The position numbers and the translations under genes are program-made. 64,000 bases of DNA from Tetmemena sp. SeJ-2015 (lineage: Eukaryota; Ciliophora; Spirotrichea; Sporadotrichida; Oxytrichidae): assembly GCA_027382625.1 (NCBI GenBank), contig JAJKFJ010022847.1, positions 62,001 through 126,000 of the forward strand, read 5' to 3'. Positions 53,401 to 64,000 of this stretch are shown one piece after another (position 1 is the stretch's first letter; every line of letters starts with the position of its first letter). Under the pieces are notes generated by a model. The model was given only the letters and a program-made list of their open reading frames with translations, was not told where the DNA came from and ran no database searches.

Positions 53401-56400
53401 AGACTCCTAAAACTAAAAAGACTTCTATACAAGGTAAATTTTTAAAGTATTGACGTTTTAGATGGAAGAAATATTTCTTAATGACTCAGTCGGGATGATA
53501 CTAGATTTTATTAAAACTTTTGCTACCGTCTACTTTATTATTTCGCGATTAATTTTGGATCACTAATTTTAAGATCCCTAAATATGATTCCGAAAAGTTA
53601 CCTACCTTTAATCAAATTAACTTAAAAATAATATCACCTGCTATTCTTGATAGAATTCTGATTTTAAATTTTAAATACATAAATTTCCATTTCCTTTATC
53701 ACTTTTATGTTTTTGTATATTCATTGGCAAGGATGCTTTTTCTTTGCTTTGGGATCTTACGAAGCAAATTTAGATATAGATTAGAACTGGCTTAAAACTG
53801 CAAACTTATCACTAGATGATGATCCCTCAGTTTAGTACATAACTTGCATCTATTGGGCTTTTCTTACTATGGCAACAATAGGTTATGGAGATATTTATCC
53901 AGTTTCAGATCTAGAAAAGTGCTATGTTATTTTCTGCATGATTTCAGCTTGCGCCATCTTCGCCTATATAGTTGGTTATATCGGAGCTACAATTGAGAAG
54001 AGTGAGACTCTCATTTCTGAACTTAAGTAAGTAGAAATCAAGTGATAATTGGAACAGATATAAGTATTATTTTAGGTCTAAAGTACTTCAAATAAAGCAG
54101 TTCATGGTTTATCACAAGCTGCCTGACCATTTTAAGTCATAAGTGAAGCGATATCTAGATTATGTAGTCTAGTATAAGCGAGCATTCAAATTAGAGGAAG
54201 AAGAAGTACTCACCATGCTCAGTGAGGGATTGAGGCTTGAACTAACAGTTCATCTAAATGGAAAAATGTTACACAGCACTCCAATTTTTAGATATTTCGA
54301 TATTCAATTCTTATCAGAGGTGACTTTCATTTTAAAAAAGGACACTCTCACCGATGACTAAAAACTCTTTGATGTAAGCAGCTACTTTTGGCTAAATCTA
54401 TAGGAAGGTGATTCGGGAAGCACACTCTACTTTATAACAAGAGGATGCATCATACTTATTCATCGTTAAACTCATACCTACATTAAAGAGCTTGGAATGG
54501 ATGATTTCTTTGGCGAGGTGGCTTTCTTTTCAAACCTCAATCGGAAAGTAACAGCTAGATGCAAGAATGTAACAGAGGTGCTTATTCTGGATTAGAAAGA
54601 TTTCATTACCTAGGCAAACTCATATCCAGCGGTTCAATAAACTTTCCTTCAAATGCAAAAGCAGATTAATGATTAATAGTAAATTCATTACTCTATTACA
54701 TAAAATGAAGAGAGTAATCTCAGTTGCCTCGGAATTCAATGCTACTTATGTGAGTAAGAAGGGCATATTGCAGTTGATTGCAAATTATTTGGAGTGATAA
54801 GAGGCAATCTAAAAAAGCATGCATTCGAAAAACTTAAACAAATCTAGTAGCTAGTAACTTAAGATTAAAAAATTTCAATTTTCAATTAATAATTATTCAT
54901 ATTGATATTTAAGAATCACGCAGAAAACTCCGAAGGGCAAATAGCCGTTTGAATTTGGACATCAATGACAGTATCGGCACTGATGAAGATTACGATGAAA
55001 ATTCGTAAGCGACTTCAAGAGGATTAATGATAGATGAGTACGGAAGCTAAGCAGATAACAAAGAGAGTAAGAATCCTCTCCTAAGCGAGGGTGCTGGAGG
55101 CATTCATCAAATCAGGGAGGTTACTAATGAAGATGAATCGGAACAATTAGAGGAAGATTACGATGAAGACGAAGAAGAGGAAGGAAATTAATAGTAGACT
55201 AAGAGTTAAGGGTTTAGACGGATGGGACTTGCCAAAAGAAAAGTTCTTTCAAAGATATTTAAAACTGAGCATGGAGAGGAGTCTAGCGACTCAAACGATT
55301 AAGAAGAAAGTGAACTCACTTAGGATGATATACATTATTATTAACTTAAGCATGTGTGTATGTATGAAGAAGAGACGATTGAAAGAGAAAATGAAAGCAT
55401 GAGTGATGATCATGTAGGGAACTAAAAGAGAGATCTTAAAATACTCGATAAAGATCTAAAGAGATTACAGATCAAGCAGTAGATGACGAAGTATACATTT
55501 ATCCACCTTATTGTTTTAATGCTTGAAGCAATTTGATAGAAGGAATAGCAATCTACTTCACTAAGAAAGCATAAAGAATGCAAAAAGTAAACTAAGAGAA
55601 AATCATGAGTAAAGTAAGCTTCGTTTTCTGAAGAGAGATAGTGTGTTAAAGTCTCTTACACTTAAAGCTCAAAATAACTTTAGCCCAACGCTTCCTTAAA
55701 GAAGATAGCTGGATATTCACCAAATCGAAGAAGAGAAAAGTGAAAGCGGATCTTCAGCTACTTTTCCAGAAGATAAAGATCATAAGGGCATCGGGATAAT
55801 AAAATGCCTGGTCGTAATAGTAGAAGGATTTTAATTAAGCATAAAGATGAAAAATCTCAAAGTTCCAGCAGTCTAAAGCATGCAGTAACTGTAAAAGATC
55901 TTCACAAGATAAGAGAAACTATTAATTTATGTTACTTAATAAGATCATGAACAACTTGAAATAAAATCCAAAGGTAGACGAAAAGTTAAAGCAAAACTAG
56001 CTTTTTGAAAAAGGGGTTGAGTATGCTCTAAAGGAAATATCCAAAGAAGTAAAACGCAAAAGTTTGATGATAGAACCAATATCAAGATTTAGAGCAAGGG
56101 GGTCTAAGACTCTCCAAAAAGAGCAAGTCATATCTTTGGGTTAGAGTAGCAGCGGAGTAGAGCTAAAAGACATGCAACTAAGACCTCCAAATCAGAATGA
56201 TATGTTTAAAAATGCTCTTGCTAGAAAGCTACAGTTTATGAAGGGAAGAAATACAGTGCACAGTTAAGACTTTATAAGCCCAAAGAATTCTATATGGGAC
56301 TCAGAATCAATTTCTAAAGGATCTATAAGTCGCCTTGCTACTTAACTTGATGGTTTTAATAGGCAAGCATGAAGGTAAATAATCTAATTCCCATGAGACC

Positions 56401-57417
56401 CCTCGATCTAGAAAAATATCTTTGTAAGGCTGCTCAAGCCAGTTGGAATTCTCTCTAAGTTAAATCATGCCTTCAGTTCGAAAATTAAAGATGACTTTAG
56501 AAGAAAAACAAGCAACAACTCATTTACTTATAAAATTTTGTTTTTAGAAATAATTTTAAGAATAGATCTTGAGTAGATAAAACACAGGTTCAAATTTTAG
56601 TAAGCTTGCGCTTCCTCTCAAAGTTGTTAATTCCAATTAAGGAGCTTTTAAGGACTTAGAAACTTCATCCTTGCATTGAATTTCATATTTAATTTTGCAC
56701 TCTGCAGCTTTAGAAAGCTCGAAGCTTCATAAATTAGCATCTCAAGTCAAGATTTCTTCGTAAATTACAAAACTTAGCTCTCCAAGTCTAAAGGATAAAG
56801 AATCATTGTCAAAAAGAATTTTAAATTAGACAAGTTTAACAAACCCTCTTGTCCCTGGAATTTCAAAGCGATTCTAAGAAATCAATCTGCAAGCTCAAAA
56901 TTCTTAGAAAATTAATGTTGGAAGGGAGGGAGCTGGCTCTCATATAATGAAACTTATTAAAGAAAACTAAGCCAATTAAATTACTAAGAGAAATCGCAAT
57001 GATCGGAGAAAAAGCAAATCTTTATATATTTTTCAAAAAATTATAATTGTGAAAGATGTTATTTTCATTTTAAATTGTCAAACAATTTTTTGTTTGAAAT
57101 TATTGTATTGAAAAATTAAAAAAATCCTTTTTGTTTTGTCCCAATTTATTATTTATTTGTGAAGCATTTTAGTAAACGGTAAAGTTCCGATTCCAGATGA
57201 CTTGAATTTAAAGCTTTTGGAAGAAATAATTGCGAATATCTCCATAGACAGTTTAACAAGCAGCGTCACATCTTCTGACTCTGAGGGTAGTAATTTGGAA
57301 TTCTCCCCTGGAGATAATGGAAATTTTAAAGAACAAGACTATCAAGACATTTAGTCTTCGCACTTCAATATGCACAGGTCTAAGGATATTTAAAAGAAGG
57401 GAAATTAAGTTAGATGA
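50435..57417 (+). CDS. CNBD potassium channel with CCHC zinc knuckle, copy 2
   Basis: Paralogue of the preceding channel. Start MDVDEEVKNENAPNSFQSQQ at 50435. The Gln-rich N-terminus includes KRKMRAYQKFIKVFN, matching a segment of copy 1. Core: WDLVGMSMILYQGIMIPYRL (S1), VLENMMDGYFMADVIMNFNT (S2-S3), LKTWLIIDLAASFPYKFYI, S4 LKLVRLIRFIRILKLLRLLK, S5 FATVYFITFMFLYIHWQGCF (after removal of a 161-bp IES), filter TMATIGYGDIYPVSD, S6 CMISACAIFAYIVGYIGATI. The CNBD has FFGEVAFFSNLNRKVTARCK. The zinc knuckle is CYLCEQEGHIAVDC. The tail is very acidic, then Lys-rich (EEDYDEDEEEEGN, QTIKKEESELTQDD-like), with several unresolved interruptions. The final piece, NGKVPIPDDLNLKLLEEIIA to TGA near 57415, may be the C-terminus or a separate small gene, since AT-rich DNA precedes it. 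Confidence 0.83.
53533..53693 (+). other. IES, 161 bp, inside S5 helix, pointer CTTTAT
   Basis: Direct repeat CTTTAT at 53533-53538 and 53694-53699. Removal joins DFIKTFATVYF to ITFMFLYIHWQGCFFFALG, making a continuous S5. The interior is AT-rich with TGA stops and no splice-site pair at its edges. Confidence 0.9.
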
Positions 57418-57771
57418 AACTCAAAATCAAACTCTTGGCTATTTAGTGCAAATTGCCTTTCATAAATTATATACAGAATATCGTAAAATACAAAAACATA
57501 ACTATTAGAGCAGATTAGAGGGAACGAAAGAAATTTTCTTTTTTTACAGAACTATTACTTAATTTTTAAGATTCACAATCTATGGCATCTGTATTTAGCT
57601 TTAAATCATATTAAGATTTTATGGAAATGAAATTTGTGATAAAATTAAAAAATAAACCTTTAATATAAAAATATGAGCTTAAATATAAGACAATAAATAC
57701 GTTATTAATCATCATGATTGGAATTGTTATAATTTAGAGTGATCTGTTGAATTATTAAATTTGATTTCATA
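57418..57771. other. AT-rich intergenic stretch
   Basis: Between the channel gene and the next plus-strand gene. No coding frame with protein-like composition. Confidence 0.5.
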
Positions 57772-60700
57772 ATGTCGTCGTTACCATCTCGAGCATTCAC
57801 TTACAAAGAAAATCAAAATCCTTCTTCCTTCAAAGGCATCAACTCATATTCAAAAAATAATGGCTAGCAAATAAGCCATAAATAAAACTCATAAGTAAGA
57901 GTCTCAAATGAAGTTACTCGAATCCGATCTACAACACAGCCTCTCCAACCTAAGATCATAAACTCCCAGTATACTCTTCATACTAACAATACCTTTTAAA
58001 ATTTAATTTTTTCTTACTAAAATAATTTAACACAAATTAAAATGCAAGAGATACTATCATTACAACAGAAGAAGATGATTGTTCTCAAGAATACAATTTG
58101 GATTAAAAACCTTATCATGTTAATGAAAAAATGAATAAAAGCCAGCAACTTCCCATCTTAATTTTGCATTATTCTTATTGGTGAATTCATCCGGAGTCTT
58201 TTTAATGTTTTAAAAAAACCGCTTTTCAAGAGGGACAATCTGATCCATTTAATTCTTAAAAAGAAAGAGAACTCCAAAACGGGTAAAGGGAATCTATAAT
58301 GGAAATTCCTTATGAGTCAGATATATACTTGAATTCAAATAGCAACTAGATGTTTTAGAACAACTAATTGCAAAATAGCAAATGTTTGATCACTAGCAAT
58401 CAAAATATATAAATGATAAGTTCTAAGATTTCTGCGCTTAATAAATGCCCTCAATTTTTTAACAATGATATTCAAGTAAATTTAGCTCACTCATAAACTT
58501 AAGGCATGGGCCTAAAATTAAAGCTAATTTAACAGATAAGGATAAAAATAAACTGAAGACTATAAAAATGATAATTTAGGCAATAATAATAATAATCTAT
58601 TCAGTGATGAAGACTATTTGATTTCTATGAGTAAGTTTTTAATTGGTGTTGAACATCCCTTTTCATCTCTTAATTAACTTGACTAAAATAAATTTTTAGG
58701 CGTTCCAGATGAATATACTGAATAAGATGATTGTCAGCTAATTGCAGTCTAAGCCCCTCAAAACCTTAAGCTTATAGTTTTTATTTTATAAGCATCTCGA
58801 AGACTCAGATGATGAGTAGATAGTAGCCAATTTTTATCATTTTCACGAAAGAGGAGGTTCATCTCATCAAAGTTCCTCCACACATCATAGAACCACCTCG
58901 GCTTAAGAGCATAGTGGTGACTTGTATCACTATTCGCACAAGCAATCAGTTTCAGACAAAGCTGATTTTATCAAGATAAATGATGAGGTTGTAGTTTGAA
59001 ATAATACAAATGAAAATCTGCCCAATCAAGGATCTGATGCTGTAAAATATACACTTGAAATTCCATTTACCCCTCATAAATTTATTTTGAAAGTTCTAAG
59101 ATCAGTAATAGCTTTCTAGATTTCATGAACTAGAGCAAGAGAAGCAAATTATAGACAAGCGAGAACAAAGTTAATTCCTTTTAAGTAAACTATCTCTCTC
59201 CGAAGATAGAGTAGAATGGATTTGAAAATCGTAAAGAAAAATCATCAAGTGGAAAAAAGCTTTTGTACCAAGGAGACAGAAGGAGAGTTGCTTTAATTTC
59301 AGATGACAGCTAGATGAATATCACAGACACATCAAGTCAGATAAACTGCTCAACTCAAAACATTCACTCAAGCAATCATGGGCTGAATCAGTTGCTAATG
59401 AGAGAAATTTATCTTAAAGAACAGCCTTTAAACATTCATTAAAGCCTTATTTTATTACTTACCATGATTTTAATTCATCTTAACTTCAGTACTCCAAAGC
59501 ATAGGAGATAGAAAAGCAGCAATATCGATTCCCTTAAGAATGAGGGAAATAAATTACAGTTTCAAGGTATGAATGGAATCCCCAATATGTCTTAAGCAGG
59601 GCACACTTAACTGCTAATAAAGCATCAGTAGTTAAAATATGCAATTCAGGATTAGCGTTTCAATAGAGCTTTATCTTAAAAGGAAGGAAATTTGAAGGAA
59701 GAACTTTTCGATTCCAACTTAAACTAATTGAAAAAGAATCACAATGAAGGCGAAAATGATGATGAATTCCAAGGCATCCTTCATTAAGCTAAAAGAATAA
59801 CGGATTACTCAAGTGAGAGGAACAAAATTGTTTCAAATGCTAAATAGCTATCTCTGAGCCTCGCAAAAGAAATTCAAAATCATAAATAGAGCAGCAAATT
59901 TGATAATTAGCAAATTTCTAGCACATCATAACAATTAGCAAATAAGATTGTCATTTAAGATTCAAGAAATCTTAATTTGTACTTCATTTCAAATTTATTG
60001 TGATGTTAAATCTTGGAATAACAAGTTAAAGTAAAAATTAGTCTAGCGGTCTTTACGAATAAGGAAAAATGCTCAGAGGAGAGGAGTTAAATGTAGAAGA
60101 ATACGTCAAGAAAAAGTAAATAAGACTTTAAGAAATGTACTAGTCTGATGAAATTATTTATGAAGAGGATGACTTTTATGAGGGACTGACTACTCAAAAT
60201 TCGGGACTTTGCAAAAATTTGGCTATCATAAACAAATAAGAAAATCTTTCGTCCACGAAAGTATTACAATAGAAATGTAATTAAGAATCGATACAAGAGT
60301 TTCCTCTAGTTCATAATTTAAGTAAATATTTTTTTATACTTTTAAAATTGAACAGATTAAAAAATCAACTATAAAAAATAAAAAATATGGAACACTTATA
60401 AATACCATTCTTCATCTCTAGACGTTATCATCCTTCAGTGTTTTTTTTTACTCCTTCAACTCCTACAATTAAAAAAATCGTTATTTTTGTTAAGTTTGCT
60501 ATATTACAGCGTTATTAGCTTGCCTTCAATTGATTAAAAGGAAAAATAGAAATTAAATATGACCCTTTGAGTGGCCAAATTATTCTCTTTTGGGCTAAAG
60601 CAAAACGAAAAGACTGTTTACTTTATATTTAATCCAATTTTGTGTCTAAGCATGGACAATTGCAATCTCATGGATTTGAGGTAACATTTACCAGTAGCAA

Positions 60701-62718
60701 TCTCTATTTTAATACACCTTTGCGCGATTCCTTATTTAAAAGCCTATTGATGTCTTCATATCTTATTTAAAAAAAATTGTATGACTTATCTCAAATAAGG
60801 AATGTTATTGCAAGCTGAGGAGAAGTTTCACTGATTTGAGTGATAATCACTATAGAGCTTAGACAAGCACCCATGATTATGTAAATCAATTTCGATTTGA
60901 TTATGATCGGCCTGAGCACTCTTTAAAATCTTAATTTATTAATTTTGAACAGAAATCAAATAAAGAACGATATCAGTAGCTTAAGAGATCAAATTATCCA
61001 ATTAGAAGGAATCATCATGCATAAACAGAACCTATTAGAACAAATTCAAATCGATAAAGATCCTCAGCAAGATGAACAATAAACTGCAAAGTTAAAGCTA
61101 AAGAACCAAGTTATAAAATAACTTTTGAGTTGTTCTAATATCCAGAGCTCTTCAAGATCTTTAAAAACTAGTCCTAGACTTTATGACAATAAGAAAAAAG
61201 CAGAGAGCAAGAAAACTCTCTCACTCCCCTTTAACTTTAATACTTCTAAGACAATAGAAGAGTAAAGCAAGACATAAAAGAGCTCCTCAAATTAAGATGA
61301 GAAATTTTTATAGGGCTCACAGTACCAAAATAAACCAGGTTTGAATAGCGAATCTCACACCTCAACTAATTTTTTTATCTTTAAACCAGTATCTTACTTT
61401 AAAAATTAAGCCATGTTGCTAAAAGCAAACTGCAAACATCTTTCTAATCTCAAAGAAACATCACTTCGCCTAGATAGTAGACAATGTTGCAAAGTTAAAA
61501 TGGAACAAAGAAGAAATTATTTACTGCCAAAGTTTCTCCAAGAGCTATAAAGACTGTAGTATCTCAACCAATATCTAGCACTTCTAATGTCTTCTTTGAA
61601 TTTTAAGTTAATTTGATTCGAGATAAAAGGAAAAGAAAAGTTTCATAAGAGAGTAAAGTCGGGTATTATAAGCCCAAGAGATGCCTTACCTGCAAAATAG
61701 TTAAGCAAAAACATATACCTAAATAATTAGCAATTAGATCTTTCAGATTAAAATGAAGCGAAATTTGAGCCCTAGACTTAGGAGTTAATTTAGATAAACG
61801 CCATTGATACTAAATAAACGAAGTCTAAAATAGATAACTCTCAATCTTATGACAAAGAGACTAATTAATTGATTTCACTGACATCTACTACATCACAATA
61901 GAACTTAATTTACCTTTTCTTGTTATATAAAAATATGATGGAAGTAAAAAGAATACGAGAAAGACCTTAAGTCCAGAGCAGATTCACTACACTTATTCCT
62001 CAAGCAGTTAAAGTTTTACCACAACATTTAATAACCCAACTTATCCAGCGGCCAATTAAAATATCATAGTTAATCCGAGAGGCAATTAAAAGATAGACTT
62101 GTCAACTTCCTCTGTCTTCTCTGATTCTCAAAGTCTTAAGAGCAGCTTAATGATGGGCTCAAAGCCAAAAAATGATATCAAAGCAGATTATTCGTCCAAT
62201 ATCAAGAGTTTAATTAACAATGAAACGAATATGAGCTAAAAGGAAGCAGTTCAAAATGGCTCTATCTCTTAGAGAGGTTAGTTGTATAATTTCGACACTC
62301 AACTTTAAGACTTGACTGAACAACTGAGAGATAAGAGCAGGTCTTAGAAGGAAAATTTGTTCCAAATAGGTTAGCCTTAGTAAAGCAACCGTGCTGCTGG
62401 ATTGAGCCAGACATTCATATTTAATGAAAGTGGGAAAGTAGGCAAGATTATAGAACCTAGCAAAATTCAAGCACTTAATCACAGTCAGATCAACTCAAGT
62501 AAATAAATAATTAATTGCTCAATTAAATTTCATTTTAGAATAGAAATAGGAACAGCCTTATGGAGTTCTAAGCCAAAGAAAGCAGTCTGTCAATTCTAAT
62601 TAAAAAAGTTTTATTGAAAGAGCTTATCATAGAGAAACTTTTATATGAAATTAATAAATCATTTTCCATCATTGCTAAATTAAATTTGATTCATAGCTAA
62701 CCAGATTTCTTTAATTGA
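57772..62718 (+). CDS. Large Ser/Gln/Asn-rich protein, unknown
   Basis: Start MSSLPSRAFTYKENQNPSSF at 57772; TGA at 62716-62718 after NKSFSIIAKLNLIHSQPDFF. Many protein-like blocks lie in changing frames: TIITTEEDDCSQEYNLDQKP, KKLLYQGDRRRVALISDDSQ-like text near 59270, EEYVKKKQIRLQEMYQSDEI, YDPLSGQIILFWAKAKRKDC, HDYVNQFRFDYDRPEHSLKS, and LMEFQAKESSLSILIKKVLL at the end. The gap at about 60325-60548 starts GTAAAT and ends AAATAG and may be one long intron; if not, this is two genes that split there. No domain was recognised. Intron and IES positions are mostly unresolved, so only the two ends are firm. Confidence 0.5.
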
Positions 62719-62960
62719 AAATAATTAGCTAATAATTATATCTGTTGAGAAATTTATATGTCTAAATAATATGAAAATGCTGTCTCAAGAGGTATTTAAA
62801 ATAAATTAAAATTTCTCTAAAAACAAATATAAATTTCCAATAAAGTTGAGTTGATGTTTATATAATTGAAATAAGTGCGATATAGTTATTGTCTCTTTGA
62901 CTGAGTACTTTTGCTAATTCATAAATTATGAAATTAGGGTAAATAATTATTTTAAAAATA

Positions 62961-63936
62961 TCATTGGCATTGATTTAGTATTTCAAACATTTTATCTTTT
63001 AAAGAAACAACCGATGGAAAAAATATTATAAAGTATCTTCTCTCTTCATATGCGCTAAGACTGCTTTCAACTGCGTCTTTTTCTTTCCTCATTTAGTCAA
63101 GCTTTTGTCTGAGCTCATGCAAACTTTGTTTCACAAGGTTCTAAATTAGAATTATCAACAAATGGTGTCCAAAATTATGTTTATTTATGCTTTAATTTAA
63201 GTTTTAATTTGATATAATTACTGAAGTGAATTGAGTAGATTGCGAGGGGCCACTTGGCTGCTAAGATCTGTTTGCGGGTGCGCCTTAACCGACACTGCTA
63301 TTCTACAGATAGCCAAAAGATTATAAATGATAATTTAAATTCAACTAATTTAACATAAAGAGTTGCTGTTATTGAGGTTGGATGAGGGACTCATTTGCCC
63401 AAAGCTATACTGGTTAATTTTAATGGATATTACCTTGGGTTATAAAAGTTAGTTGCTTTTGTGGTATGGTCATCTTTCTTGGGAGAGAAATAGTCAGCAA
63501 CAGGAGGCTTTGAGTTTTAAAGTGAGTTCTAGACAATTGGGTTATTGGCTATACCAAGCACATTTGCAATTCTTTCGCAGCTCTCTTTAACCTTTCTGTA
63601 GTTGATATCAATCAGCTCTTGCTTTGTCATTGACGGCTGTTGAGGTTGATATGTCTAGGTCTACCCAAGGGAAGAAGGCTTATAGTTGCTATTTAGATTG
63701 GCCAACGGCGGGTATTAGGCTAGAGCTGAATCTCTGAGTGGTGATTAAGAGGCCTGGGGCTAATGGTGCAATCTTAAAGGAGAGTAATCATTGACCCCAT
63801 GAGGCTACGTTATGTGAGGGGGGTTATGGAAAGAAGGCTAAGTGAGAGTGGTCTGGTTTGGATAAACGATAGTACTATTGTTTATTCCCAATCCTTAGAG
63901 GTTGTGGAATGGAGCTCTTGCGAATGAATTATTCAT
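62961..63936 (-). CDS. Gln/Pro/Asn-rich protein with C-terminal coiled coil
   Basis: Minus strand, start MNNSFARAPFHNLQGLGINN at 63936, TGA at 62961-62963. The first 200 codons are continuous: YPNQTTLTQPSFHNPPHITQ, LRLHHQPQASQSPLRDSALA, SMTKQELIDINYRKVKESCE, RIANVLGIANNPIVQNSLQN, KPPVADYFSPKKDDHTTKA. A GTAATA intron follows FYNP, then SFGQMSPSSNLNNSSVGQGA (across the IES at 63296-63363) and SQQPSGPSQSTQFTS. After another GTAATT intron comes a coiled coil, LVKQSLHELRQKLDQMRKEK. Function unknown. The end beyond AYEERR is doubtful. Confidence 0.7.
63296..63363 (-). other. IES, 68 bp, pointer TGCT
   Basis: Direct repeat TGCT at 63296-63299 and 63364-63367. On the minus strand removal joins PSSNLNNS to SVGQGAPANRSQQPSG and avoids a TGA. 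Confidence 0.75.
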
Positions 63937-64000
63937 TCCCGATTCTATGAAAATCAAAATTGAGTATATAATAAACTATGGAGGGCTAAGCTGCTTATTA

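Overview
This window reads as germline (micronuclear) DNA of a ciliate, most likely a hypotrich spirotrich of the Oxytricha/Stylonychia type. TAA and TAG occur hundreds of times inside conserved protein frames where Gln fits, and TGA is the only working stop. A standard-code ORF search therefore finds almost none of the real genes. Two kinds of interruption break the frames. The first is short GT...AG spliceosomal introns, 20-125 nt, usually starting GTAAG or GTAAT. The second is AT-rich segments without splice signals, flanked by direct repeats of 2-7 bp; removing the segment plus one repeat copy restores frame and conserved motifs. These have the anatomy of internal eliminated sequences (IESs) with pointers. 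I verified about two dozen by hand, from 7 to 161 bp. They cut, for example, the Walker A loop of a helicase, an ELMO domain, a PX domain and two potassium-channel genes.

Layout: (1) 1-2400, two genes of unknown function converging on each other. (2) 2403-8695 minus, a HELQ-like superfamily 2 helicase; 8679-10039 minus, a membrane protein with a DUF1499-like tail. (3) 10033-14294 plus, a PI31-like proteasome-regulator C-terminus, an ELMO-domain protein and a secreted protein. (4) 14811-16205 minus, a C2H2 zinc-finger protein; 16325-19408 plus, a coiled-coil protein. (5) 19708-29794 minus, four genes in tandem: coiled coil, Ser/Gln/Asn-rich protein, GH85 endo-beta-N-acetylglucosaminidase, and a single-pass membrane protein. 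(6) 30074-31242 plus, a stomatin/SLP2-like gene carrying several one-base insertions. (7) 31392-39632 minus, two coiled-coil or low-complexity genes and a TPR protein. (8) 39846-44510 plus, two sorting nexins (PX plus BAR-like) in tandem. (9) 44816-57417 plus, two paralogous six-helix potassium channels, each with a cyclic-nucleotide-binding domain followed by a CCHC zinc knuckle. (10) 57772-62718 plus, a large unknown gene; 62961-63936 minus, a Q/P-rich coiled-coil protein.

No operon logic is expected. In hypotrichs each gene would be cut out, descrambled if needed and carried on its own small somatic chromosome, so neighbours need not share a function. The tandem sorting nexins and tandem channels look like local gene duplications.

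Limits: everything was translated by hand. Gene ends without a visible in-frame ATG or TGA are approximate, and many more IESs are surely present than the ones listed. No rRNA, tRNA, CRISPR array or recognisable transposon was seen.
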